The notes beneath the pieces are model-generated. The model saw only the letters and a program-made list of their open reading frames with translations, did not search any database and was not told the DNA's origin. Shown piece after piece: positions 7,919 to 16,500 of a stretch of 56,661 nucleotides of DNA. Source of the stretch: Terrimonas_A sp040509495 (GTDB taxonomy: Bacteria > Bacteroidota > Bacteroidia > Chitinophagales > Chitinophagaceae). Position numbers and translations under genes: made by a program. Numbering within the stretch: the stretch's first letter is position 1; the number at the start of each line of letters is the position of its first letter. The DNA lies in NCBI GenBank assembly GCA_040509495.1, contig JBEVKW010000013.1, positions 1 to 56,661 of the forward strand, read 5' to 3'.

Positions 7919-8176
7919 CTAACCTGAAGCTTTATTCAGAGCTTTCGCTATCCCATTACTCATTACTGCATCCTGGTTGGCATACCAGAAAAATCGTTCT
8001 TTCTCGCCCTTCACGTCATACAAAATAAATACGGTGCCGCTTCCATCTTTTTCCGGAACGAACACACGGTACATTGGGCACTTCAATGGGCTTACCGCCC
8101 TGGGGTACACATTCACTTGCGCTGAACGCTTCCGGCGCCCGTGCATGAACTCTATGTCAAAACTTTTTACTCGCAT
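7919..8176 (-). CDS. Small unknown protein directly behind the SRAP gene
   Basis: An 85-residue protein starting at the ATG at 8176, only two bases after the SRAP stop codon; the longer open frame to 8233 would overlap the SRAP coding end by 55 bases. The sequence is basic in its first third (HGRRKRSAQVNVYPRA) and mixed beta-like afterward (YRVFVPEKDGSGTVFILYD), ending in a short helix (GIAKALNKAS). I recognise no family. The tight spacing argues for translational coupling and a shared function with SRAP and the translesion polymerase upstream. Confidence 0.7.
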   Translation of the reverse strand: MRVKSFDIEFMHGRRKRSAQVNVYPRAVSPLKCPMYRVFVPEKDGSGTVFILYDVKGEKERFFWYANQDAVMSNGIAKALNKASG

Positions 8177-8178
8177 AG

Positions 8179-8973
8179 TCAAAATAATGATTGCTGAATT
8201 TCGTCCTGCCCCAGTGGCGGTAATCCCTGCCACTCAAATGCATCCACTTTTGATCCGTCTGATGGATGGGGCTTTGTCGTCCGGATGCTGTAAACGGTCT
8301 TGTATTCCAGTGCTTCGCTCGGCATTTCATAATCCAGTATTTCCTGCATTTCCTCGTCAGTGAGTGACGGCTCAAGCCATTTCATCTCCAGTTCTTTTGG
8401 CAGGAACAGCGGCATCCGAAATGCATTGTCCCCATCATTATGGATCTGCTTCATCAATGAATTCGCCGCACGCGTGATCACGGTGAATGTACCGGTTACT
8501 TCTCCTGTTTCAGGATTTTGCGGGAAGGGGGGATAATTATAGATCCCGGGTAAACAGAATATGCCACGTCCTTTTAGCTGAATATAATACGGTACTTTAT
8601 TTTTCCATCCCTTGATGGCCCTGTGTTCAAAGATCCCGTTCACTGGTACCAGGCATCGTTGATGACGAATGCTGTACCAGGCCGATTTCTCATCTTTCAC
8701 TACGCGCTCTGACTGTGCATTGCACATCGTCCTTCTCCTTGCCTTTACCAGCTCCGGAGTTTTCATTCCCCGGGAGATCACGCCCCATTCAAACATCTTT
8801 CCATGATACTGCCCCGCCTCTTTCACCACCACCAGTGATTTGCGGTGTGCCTGTGCCATCATGTGGATGGACAGGTCAAAATCTATCTGCGTCTGCGGAT
8901 CGTCAAGCACCAGGCCTTCGAAATAATCCTCCAGCGTTTCCAGCGTGATGCGGTAAGAGATGTCATAGCACAT
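8179..8973 (-). CDS. SRAP (SOS response-associated peptidase) family protein
   Basis: A 264-residue member of the SRAP/YedK/HMCES family, which crosslinks to abasic sites in single-stranded DNA through the N-terminal cysteine. Visible: MCYD at the start, exposing Cys2 after methionine removal; an RRTMCNAQSE segment; PVNGIFEH, equivalent to the usual NGFYEW block, with the catalytic glutamate kept but Trp replaced by His; and a late KQIHNDGDNAFRMPLFLP segment matching the His/RMP block, with a few extra residues between His and RMP. Its start overlaps the end of the upstream unknown gene by 11 bases. The neighbourhood of umuC and umuD fits the known association of SRAP genes with SOS-induced mutagenic polymerases. 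Confidence 0.93.
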   Translation of the reverse strand: MCYDISYRITLETLEDYFEGLVLDDPQTQIDFDLSIHMMAQAHRKSLVVVKEAGQYHGKMFEWGVISRGMKTPELVKARRRTMCNAQSERVVKDEKSAWYSIRHQRCLVPVNGIFEHRAIKGWKNKVPYYIQLKGRGIFCLPGIYNYPPFPQNPETGEVTGTFTVITRAANSLMKQIHNDGDNAFRMPLFLPKELEMKWLEPSLTDEEMQEILDYEMPSEALEYKTVYSIRTTKPHPSDGSKVDAFEWQGLPPLGQDEIQQSLF

Positions 8974-9475
8974 AACCTTTGGTAGTTTCTATTTCTTCGA
9001 TCTTCACTTTATGCGTTCTTCCACCGGATTTCAATACTGCATAAATTTCGCCAAAAGTAAACTCAAGTCCAAATTGTACTCCTTCCTCCCTTGATACCCT
9101 CCATTTTAGCTTATGATCGATATACGCATGCAGTTTCTTATCCAGCACTTTCTTTGCACGCTGTTCTGCGTCAGGGATTTTAAAATACATATACACCAGC
9201 GCTCCCGCGTCGGCTCCGCCAAGTCGGGCCAGTTCTTTCCAGTCCTCGGGGTTTGCCGTTTCCAGCAATTGCCGGCCCGGATCATGGGCAATGGCATCAA
9301 AATGATTACGGGCCATATGCGGCTCACTGTAATGTGACAGCAGAAATCCAGGCTTTTCATGGGCGTGCGGATCACGTCCACGTTCGTACGTCTGCTTTAC
9401 GAACGCAACCACCCCTTTCTGCCTGAATCCATTCAGGTACTTCAATTCGAATCTGGGAAATGGATTGAACATCAT
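8963..9475 (-). CDS. Conserved unknown protein between umuC and SRAP gene
   Basis: A 170-residue basic protein with no signal peptide or membrane segment. The middle is rich in His (ERGRDPHAHEKPGFLLSHYS), then an acidic helix (NPEDWKELARLGGADAGAL), then a beta-rich C-terminus (VQFGLEFTFGEIYAVLKSGG). I recall similar proteins only as hypotheticals near error-prone polymerase genes in Bacteroidota, and cannot name a family. It starts 100 bases after umuC and overlaps the SRAP start by 11 bases. It therefore belongs to the same leftward operon and probably acts with SRAP and UmuC in damage tolerance; that role is inference. Confidence 0.75.
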   Translation of the reverse strand: MMFNPFPRFELKYLNGFRQKGVVAFVKQTYERGRDPHAHEKPGFLLSHYSEPHMARNHFDAIAHDPGRQLLETANPEDWKELARLGGADAGALVYMYFKIPDAEQRAKKVLDKKLHAYIDHKLKWRVSREEGVQFGLEFTFGEIYAVLKSGGRTHKVKIEEIETTKGYVL

Positions 9476-9575
9476 GATACAATTTAAGAATAAAGAATAT
9501 TGTTGAGCAAATCACTACCTCATAAATCAGCTCCAGCGATACATGGCGCCGGCCACCTCCCTGCCATTGTCAGTC

Positions 9576-10838
9576 CTACGCCTTCACGACCATGATCTCA
9601 TCCATCCTGGTCGTGTACCTTGGCGACAAACGCTTCGCCCGCAAATGCCAGTTCGTTTCATAACCCTGGGTTGCATAACGCACAATATCTTTTCCGAACT
9701 GGCTGTTTGCCTGATCCAGCGCCTGCATCAAACGATCATCCCTCACCCGGTCCCGCTGGTCAAACAGACCCAATTGCCTTGCCTCCTGCGGCACAAGCTC
9801 CTGCACAGTCACTCCGCATTTATGATAATTATACCCTGGCTTAAAGACCCGCTGCAACGCCCGCATTGCATACTTCACCAGTTCCTGGGTATTATTCGTT
9901 GGCACAGGTATCGGGATCTCAATTGATCCCGCATACTGCTTATCAGTTCCCCTGAACGGATTGGTTTGAATAAACACCTGTATACTCTTCGCGCAGGATT
10001 TCTCGTCCCGGAGTTTCTTTGCACAGGCAGCAGCGTGACTCGCCAATGGCGCCTGCAGCTCCCGGAATGTCGTCAACAATTCCTGGAATGACCTTGACGT
10101 CCTGATATTCTTTTTCGGAACAACACTTTCTTCCCACTCAAAACATTGTATACCTCTCAACTCAAACAATAACCGCTGCGTAACTACAGTCAGGTTATTC
10201 TTCACCCAGTCATCGGGTAAGGCAACGAAGTCCTTCGCCGTATGTACTTTCTTTCCTTTCAGGAATTTCTGGTATTGCCAGCCAATGCCCCACACGTCGT
10301 CTATAGCCGTTTCATTTAGCAGATGATCGATCTGCTGTTTGGTGTCAGCGACCCAAACGCCATGCTCACGATAATTTTTTTTTGCGTGATGATTCGCCAT
10401 TTTCGCAAGTGCCTTTGTCGGCGCCACTCCTATACTCACAATCAGTCCGGTATGTTCTAAGATCATCTTTCTTATCGCAGCCGCTGTAGAATATAACTCA
10501 ATCTCAGGCACATGGCTCAGGTCAAGAAAGGCTTCATCGATAGAGTACACTTCCACTCTCGCAACAAACGAGCGGAAGATCTTCATAACGCGATCAGACA
10601 TACTTCCGTACAGGGTATAGTTCGATGAATAGATGGCCACTTTTTGTCCTCTCAGATGTTGCTCCACCCATAAAGCAGGGCTTCCCATCTTCACTCCAAG
10701 CGCCTTAGCTTCCTCACTACGCGCAATAGTACAGCCATCGTTATTAGATAATACAATAACAGGCCTTCCATTCAAAGATGGATCGAACATCTTTTCACAG
10801 GATGCATAAAAATTATTTATATCTGCAAGCGCGATCAT
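9576..10838 (-). CDS. umuC: Y-family translesion DNA polymerase, UmuC
   Basis: A 420-residue catalytic subunit of DNA polymerase V type. Active-site acidic residues are in place: Asp6 in LADINNFYASCE, and Asp101-Glu102 in YSIDEAFLDLS. The nucleotide-binding block NNDGCTIARSEEAKALGV is typical of UmuC. A helix-hairpin-helix-like segment follows (DDVWGIGWQYQKFL), then the little-finger region, and the C-terminus matches the DUF4113 tail usual in UmuC (DRLMQALDQANSQFGKD, then a late SPRYTTR). Length matches the E. coli protein. It starts four bases after the umuD stop, so the pair is translationally linked. The expected role is error-prone bypass of lesions after UmuD cleavage. Confidence 0.96.
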   Translation of the reverse strand: MIALADINNFYASCEKMFDPSLNGRPVIVLSNNDGCTIARSEEAKALGVKMGSPALWVEQHLRGQKVAIYSSNYTLYGSMSDRVMKIFRSFVARVEVYSIDEAFLDLSHVPEIELYSTAAAIRKMILEHTGLIVSIGVAPTKALAKMANHHAKKNYREHGVWVADTKQQIDHLLNETAIDDVWGIGWQYQKFLKGKKVHTAKDFVALPDDWVKNNLTVVTQRLLFELRGIQCFEWEESVVPKKNIRTSRSFQELLTTFRELQAPLASHAAACAKKLRDEKSCAKSIQVFIQTNPFRGTDKQYAGSIEIPIPVPTNNTQELVKYAMRALQRVFKPGYNYHKCGVTVQELVPQEARQLGLFDQRDRVRDDRLMQALDQANSQFGKDIVRYATQGYETNWHLRAKRLSPRYTTRMDEIMVVKA

Positions 10839-10842
10839 GAGG

Positions 10843-11238
10843 CTAAAGTTTTACAATTACGTGAGTAACTACGCCCCAGATGGAAAAATCCATGTCCTCA
10901 TCTACTTTGATCGGAACATACGCAGGATTACTTGGAGCAAGGAAAGTTCCTGCATGAGTTTTCACGAACGTTTTTATCAGCCGTTCTCCATTTAACGTGG
11001 CCACCACCACAGCGTTGCTTTTTGCTTTGATCGATTTATCGATCACCACGATCGAATCATTCGGTATATGCGCATTGATCATCGAGTCGCCTTTTACTCT
11101 CGCGAGGTAAATAGAAGTGGCATTAGGCTGAAGGTATTTTCTCAGGTCAATATCCTCTTCCGCATAATCAGAAGCAGGTGACGGAAAGCCAGCACACACT
11201 AATCCAATGAACTGAAAATCAACATCTGACCACTCCAT
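10843..11238 (-). CDS. umuD: UmuD-type LexA-like self-cleaving protein
   Basis: A 131-residue serine-lysine autoprotease (peptidase S24), the regulatory subunit of polymerase V. The cleavage dipeptide appears at residues 16-17 in VCAGFPSPASDY, followed by catalytic Ser52 in VKGDSMI and Lys89 in GERLIKTF. Length is slightly under the E. coli protein and there is no N-terminal DNA-binding domain, which separates it from LexA. It is the first gene of the leftward cassette. A 21-bp palindrome lies 5 bases upstream of its ATG, a plausible site for LexA or another repressor. RecA-stimulated self-cleavage is known for the family and expected here. Confidence 0.95.
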   Translation of the reverse strand: MEWSDVDFQFIGLVCAGFPSPASDYAEEDIDLRKYLQPNATSIYLARVKGDSMINAHIPNDSIVVIDKSIKAKSNAVVVATLNGERLIKTFVKTHAGTFLAPSNPAYVPIKVDEDMDFSIWGVVTHVIVKL

Positions 11239-11242
11239 ATTA

Positions 11243-11263
11243 CTAAATTTATTAGCAATTTAG
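11243..11263 (-). promoter_or_regulatory. Palindromic candidate SOS operator before umuD
   Basis: A perfect 7-bp inverted repeat CTAAATT-N7-AATTTAG starts 5 bases upstream of the umuD ATG. A second dyad, AGGGA-N9-TCCCT (11262-11280), overlaps its outer end. On the coding strand the sequence TAAATTTAG near 11243-11251 resembles a weak TAnnTTTG -7 element, so bound repressor would cover the promoter. The assignment to LexA is inference. Confidence 0.5.
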
Positions 11264-11400
11264 GGAACTTTTAAATCCCTTTGATGTGATACCGGGGATC
11301 TTTTTTTTAACGACGCTTATCCCCTGCCTGGCAAAGCATTACGGATGTAAAAAAGCTATAGTGTAAGCTGATGTTCATCGATCAATGGCATTCATTAGTA

Positions 11401-11484
11401 ATTCGCAGCCATTCGCGACCATTCGCGGCCATTAGCGGCCATTCGTGTTCCATTCGTGTTCCATTCGTGTTCCATTCGCGTTCC
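11401..11484. repeat. Tandem array of ATTCG-type 10- and 11-bp units
   Basis: Four 10-bp units (ATTCGCAGCC, ATTCGCGACC, ATTCGCGGCC, ATTAGCGGCC) are followed by four 11-bp units (three identical ATTCGTGTTCC and one ATTCGCGTTCC). Open frames crossing it give low-complexity products typical of spurious predictions, so I do not call a gene. It lies between the umuD promoter and the divergent gene at 11683. It could be a slippage-prone spacer or a multi-site element. Confidence 0.9.
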
Positions 11485-11682
11485 AGCCAAATCACGACAA
11501 ATGCGCAGAAAGCGCCGCCTCATTTTCCTCATACAAAAACTCATCCTACGTTTGTCTTGCAAATTCAAATGCACGTTCAACACAAGCAGCGGAAGCTAGC
11601 GCCGCAGTTGATGCTGATACGAACATTACCTGGCCAGGTCATTTGCAAAACTTTATTCTTTAATTTTTAAAACATAAACAAG

Positions 11683-12240
11683 ATGGCAATATCACGATAC
11701 AACGTCGTCATGCATGGTGCATCCGGCGTAGTTGGTGGACTGGTACAGTTCAGCCAGCGAAATGGACAAACGATCATCGGAAAACGTCGCAAGAAAACAA
11801 CAACGGCTTCCGACGACCAGCTGGAGATCAGGCGCAAGTTTAAGAAAGCAACTGTCTATGCCCTGGCAAGTCTGGAAGTTCCTGAACGACTGGCACTTTA
11901 TGAAGGCAAGACGAGCCTCGGTATTTCAGCGTTCAACGTCGCGATCAAAGATTACTTCACCGCTCCGGAGATCGTCGAGATCATCAACACCAATTACAAT
12001 GGTGCTGCGGGCGGCCGCATTGATATTCTTGCAACGGATGATGTAAGCGTACGATCACTCAGCGTCAGCATCTACACCGCACAGGGTACACTCGTTGAAT
12101 CCGGTGCAGCCGTAAAAACCGAAGAAGGTTTCTGGTATTATACAACCACGGCGATCTCGCCTTTACTGGAAGGAACCAGGGTGGTTGCAACAGCCATGGA
12201 TCTTCCGGGTAATACTGCGAGTGCTGAATTAGTGCTGTAG
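11683..12240 (+). CDS. Conserved unknown protein, Bacteroidota-type
   Basis: A 185-residue protein beginning MAISRYNVVMHGASGVVGGL, with no signal peptide. The N-terminal 60 residues are basic and glycine-rich, with an RRKFKKATVYA helix. The C-terminal half reads as one beta-sandwich-like domain (GGRIDILATDDVSVRSLSV, then VVATAMDLPGNTASAELVL), similar in rhythm to Ig-like or structural phage-type domains. The N-terminal layout reminds me of DUF6266-type Bacteroidota proteins, but I am not sure. A strong terminator follows at once, so it is a single-gene unit. Function unknown; location in the cell cannot be predicted. Confidence 0.8.
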   Translation: MAISRYNVVMHGASGVVGGLVQFSQRNGQTIIGKRRKKTTTASDDQLEIRRKFKKATVYALASLEVPERLALYEGKTSLGISAFNVAIKDYFTAPEIVEIINTNYNGAAGGRIDILATDDVSVRSLSVSIYTAQGTLVESGAAVKTEEGFWYYTTTAISPLLEGTRVVATAMDLPGNTASAELVL

Positions 12241-12283
12241 AACATAATGTCTCCCACGATCAGTATGCAATATTTATTGCATG

Positions 12284-12314
12284 AGAAGGACCCCTCGCGG
12301 GTCCTTCTGTTTTA
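12284..12314 (+). terminator. Rho-independent terminator
   Basis: Perfect 10-bp stem AGAAGGACCC (12284-12293) with its complement (12299-12308), a 5-base loop CTCGC, then a T-rich tail on the plus strand. It lies 43 bases after the stop of the 11683-12240 gene and fits as its terminator. Confidence 0.93.
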
Positions 12315-12316
12315 TT

Positions 12317-12511
12317 TTACCATGGCACTTCCATCCACCACATCGTGCCATAGCCCACGATTTCAATCGTGGGCGGACCACCCGAATGCTGCACCTGCCC
12401 CTTAAAAAAACTCTTCCAACATTCTCCCCCACGATTAAGATCCTGGGCTATTGAAACATCTCCCCCAACAAAATCCACCTGAAAATCGTCCGTCAGAATT
12501 CCAGCAAACAT
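12317..12511 (-). CDS. Doubtful small ORF behind porP
   Basis: A 64-codon frame whose ATG lies one base after the stop of the PorP gene, so it could be translationally coupled. The product is acidic with a curious ending (IEIVGYGTMWWMEVPW), has no signal peptide and resembles no family I know. A 9-bp palindrome (12353-12374) lies within it. Palindromes of this type usually sit in non-coding DNA, which argues that this frame may be chance. Kept as a low-confidence call. Confidence 0.3.
   Translation of the reverse strand: MFAGILTDDFQVDFVGGDVSIAQDLNRGGECWKSFFKGQVQHSGGPPTIEIVGYGTMWWMEVPW
12353..12374. repeat. REP-like palindrome
   Basis: GCCCACGAT (12353-12361) and its exact complement (12366-12374) surround a 4-base loop TTCA. 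A degenerate relative (CCCACGATTAAGATC, then CTGGGC) lies about 60 bases to the right, from 12427. Similar short palindromes occur as dispersed REP-type elements in Bacteroidota. Only one clear copy was noticed in this window. Confidence 0.6.
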
Positions 12512-12512
12512 T

Positions 12513-13535
12513 TTAAAACCGCGGACACCTCACCGCATTCAACGCTCCATTCTCCCGATCCAACGACTTCACAAATGATACCGACAACTCCACGCCTCCT
12601 CTTCCCAAACTACTCGTCCGCAATCTCGACACATTCACATCATAACTGAGCGCAAACGAGAACGGAAAATAATCCAGCTTCACCACCGGTATCAACGCAT
12701 CATTCAACCGCAGATATGCTCCCGCATGGAACACGTAGGGAGGGTTAACCGGATCCTGTCCCAGCTTTAAACCCACCATCGCACCTGCTACTGTCTCTGT
12801 AAAGCCGCCCTGCCGCGAATGATCCGCCTGTACGGTGAGGTATGCATATTCACTCACGCCAAATCTCAGTCCGCCGGAGAATACCCATTTGGGATTCAGC
12901 TCAACAGAAGGGTCGCGATAGAACGATTGATTGGGCCTCGTGAAATGATGATACGCCATCCCCAGGTAATAGTTATCATCCGGGTTGTCTTTGATCGTCG
13001 CATTATAGCTGATACCAACCGATCCATCGAGATAAGAATAGCTGGTATTGGTCAGCGGTTCTCCATCTCCCACTCCATCATAGTTACTGTTCGTGGTCAT
13101 CTTCGAACGGTCAAAGCTTTTCTGCACCCATCCACCCATAAAGCCGACGGAGAGATACCGGTTTTGATCGGCGCTTAATGATTTATGATACGTGAGGGCT
13201 GGCAGCATCTGCACCGTCGTCCAGCCGATGGTGCCTGCGCGATCATACAACGCCAGCATACCGAGGGTAAGAAAATCATCGGAGGGGCCAACCGGCTGTT
13301 TATACTCCGCATTCAGCGAACCCGTTTTATAAGCATTGGCAACATTGTTCCATTGATCACGGAACACCGCCTGCACGCGTACATCGCCGGTGAAGATCCC
13401 GGATAGTGCCGGGTTGCGGTAAAGCGGTGTCTCAAAGAATTGCGAGAAATGAGGATCCTGCGCGGTGCTGGTTCCGCATAGCAGCTGCAATAAGCTGAAT
13501 GTTATGATCGCAGTTTTTATATAGATCCGCTTCAT
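12513..13535 (-). CDS. PorP/SprF-family type IX secretion membrane protein
   Basis: A 340-residue outer-membrane beta-barrel-like protein of the PorP/SprF family. It has a signal peptide (about residues 1-25, ending in GTSTAQ) followed by the family's opening block DPHFSQFFETPLYRNPALSG. Later blocks include FRDQWNN and a QKSFDRSKMTTNSNYDG-like region, and the C-terminus ends in beta strands. Family members help deliver or anchor individual T9SS substrates at the cell surface, and genes are usually paired with a large adhesin. Here the partner is directly upstream (stop 11 bases before this start), a PKD protein with a type B sorting domain. This copy is therefore probably the dedicated outer-membrane partner of that adhesin rather than the housekeeping PorP. 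Confidence 0.93.
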   Translation of the reverse strand: MKRIYIKTAIITFSLLQLLCGTSTAQDPHFSQFFETPLYRNPALSGIFTGDVRVQAVFRDQWNNVANAYKTGSLNAEYKQPVGPSDDFLTLGMLALYDRAGTIGWTTVQMLPALTYHKSLSADQNRYLSVGFMGGWVQKSFDRSKMTTNSNYDGVGDGEPLTNTSYSYLDGSVGISYNATIKDNPDDNYYLGMAYHHFTRPNQSFYRDPSVELNPKWVFSGGLRFGVSEYAYLTVQADHSRQGGFTETVAGAMVGLKLGQDPVNPPYVFHAGAYLRLNDALIPVVKLDYFPFSFALSYDVNVSRLRTSSLGRGGVELSVSFVKSLDRENGALNAVRCPRF

Positions 13536-13546
13536 ACACTTTCATT

Positions 13547-16500
13547 TTACAGTAGCAGGGCAATATCGCCGCTGAGTTTAATGACTTCACCGTTTTCGCA
13601 GATGAACTCGAACTGATAGATATATACATCAGGCTGCGCCTTCCTGCCTTTGTACGTACCATCCCATCCGACACTGGCATCATTCGCCTGAAAATTCTGC
13701 CGTTCAAACACCACTTCTCCCCACCGGTTGAATACGCGCAGTGCGCGCACCGAATACAGACCTTTACCTCTTGGGTAGAAACGGTCATTGTTGCCATCGC
13801 CGTTAGGCGAAAAAGTATTCGGTATAAAAAAGTTTCCTTCTGCGCAACGCACTATAACCTGCACCGTATCCCTGTTGCGGCAATTGTCGGCATTGCTGAA
13901 TGCTACCTGGTAAGTGGTCGTCACTCTTGGTTTAGCTACCGGCTGCGGACAATTTGCACAACTAAGGCTGTTGGATGGAGTCCATAACCAACGGATCACA
14001 TCTTCCGTATATGATGCACGGATGGTATCTGATCCGCCGGAGAGCAATACGATCGGAGACGGTATATCTGATTCTGGCAACGCGATCACCTGGATGATCT
14101 GCCGCGCCGTATCCGTACAGCCATTGCCGTTCCGCGCGATCACCATCACGATCTTCTCACCCGGCGTTTGATAAATTTGATCGGGAGGGTTCTGTTGCGT
14201 GGAACTGTTCCCATTCGGGAAGATCCATTGCCACGTAAGCGGTGCGGCACCGGTCCGCTGGATCACCCCGGAATGCCGGAGCGGTTCGCCCACGCATACA
14301 CGCGTTCTGCCGGCAATCGTGATGCGCGGACTTTCTACCACGCGCACCGTAGCGGTCTTACTATTGATACAACCGCTTTGCGTTTGGACAGTCAGCGTTA
14401 CCACATAAGTTCCAGGCCGGGTATAGTTATGCGAAGGATGTTGCACAGATGAGGTGGTGCCATCTCCAAAGGTCCAGGTATAACTGATGATCGGATCACT
14501 CGCTTTAGTTGAATCTGTAAACCAGACCGGCCCGTTATCACAGATAAGCGAGTCTGACAGGCCGAAGTTCACATTTGCACCACGGATGCGGATCGTATCA
14601 ATGCCCTTCACCGGTATCGCACAGCCGGGAGGGTCAAGCATGATCACCGTGGGAAGGAAGTTACCGAACGACGTATACGTATGCGAGATACTGTCTGAAC
14701 CTGTCTGCGTATAACCATCACCAAAATCCCAGAAATAAGACTGAACAGAAGTTGGCGCGGTAGCGGTAAGATTTACGAGTAATGGATTACATCCCTGGAG
14801 CGGTGCATAATCGATCTTCATGCCGATCGTCTCAAATACGGTGACGTTGGTGAAAGCTGAATCAACACAACCACCCGGACTGGTAATTGTCAGCTTCACG
14901 CGATAGGTTCCAGGCTTTGAATAAAAGTGGGCAGGATTGGGTAATGTTGATACCCCTTCACCCGGACCGAAATTCCATAATACAGAACTGAAGTACGTGG
15001 AAGTATTGGTGAACTGCACTTCCAAGGGCGTACAGGTGCTTGCTGAATCATTTACGGTAAAGCTTGCCATCGGCCTTACCACGCGGATATAAGCAGGTTT
15101 CACAATAGAATCCATACAACGGGCATTGTCCGTCATATAGAGTTTAACCGTATACGATCCTGTATCTGTATAACGATGGGTCGGCGAAAAGGCGGTGGAG
15201 GTAGTGCCATCGCCAAAGTCCCAGATGAACGATGCTGTCGGTGGTGTGGATGTATTAACAAACCGCACTGTTCCGCCAGGGCAACTCAAGGTATCAACAC
15301 TCGAAAAACGCGGCACCGGATCAGTGATCAGGATATAGTTAGGTTGAATAGTGGTGTGGCTGCATCCGGATGCATCCGTAACGGTAAGCCTTACGGTGAA
15401 GTTACCGGTGGTGTTGTATGTATGCTGGAATGGCGGCGCAGTAAAGGTTTGCGTTATGCCATCACCAAAATCCCAGCGCCAGCTGACGATGGCATGTTGT
15501 CCATCTGTTGTTGACTGATCATTGAACAGGATATTGGTACCGGTGCAACCCGAACGATTCGTAGCAGTGAATACAGCGCGCGGGCCATTCACGCGAATCA
15601 GCGAACTTCGCGTAATACTATCGCGGCATCCATTGATATCGGTAGTGATCAGCTTCACATTGTAATTTCCGGGGGAAGGGTAACTGTACGTTACCGGCGA
15701 AGATCCCGCGGCGGTAATGCGTACTCCATTGCCAAAGTCCCAGGTCAGCGATGCTGTCAACGCTGCAGGCAGATCTACCGGTGTGAACACGACCGGCGCA
15801 CCATGACAGGTTGTTGTTGCACTGGCAGTGAACTCGGGCTTCAATTGTGTTGGACGGACTACCTGCGTCGTCGAATGCGTACAATTGCCATTCGTTACAG
15901 TAAGCCGAACCACATATGTTCCCAATTCAGGAAAACGATGCGAAGGGTTTTGTTGAGTCGACGTGGTTCCATCTCCAAAATCCCAGAGCCATGTTTGAGG
16001 TTGAACCGACTGATCGGTAAAAGTAAATCGAAGCCTGTCACTGCAATCCGGCTGGGGTTTAAATCGCGCGATCGGTGGAAGGATGCGGATATAATTGTTA
16101 CGAACGATGGTATCAGGGCAACCATTGTTAATGGCGATCAGCCGCACATTGAAAGTGCCTGTAGATGAATACGCATACGATGGATTCTGTTGCGTGGATC
16201 CGCCACCATCCCCAAAGCTCCAGATCCATTGATCAACAGGAGAGGAGGAAAGGTCAGTGAACTGGATCGGTTGAAAAGCGCAATTCACGAGCGGATCAGC
16301 AACAAAATCTGCTGTAGGTTTTGTTCCGACTCTTACGGCGGCATCCATCACAAGACTGTCCGTACAACCGCTTGCCGTGGTGATAAAAAGTTTTACAGTA
16401 TACGTTCCCTGCTGCGTATACGTATGCGCAGGTTGTTGCATGGACGAAGTGGTGCCATCTCCAAAATCCCATAACACGCTTGTTACCGGATCAGTTGTGG

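Noticed and set aside
11371..11670. Open frames on both strands across the ATTCG tandem array
   Set aside because: They are translations of the repeat (low-complexity products), typical spurious calls.
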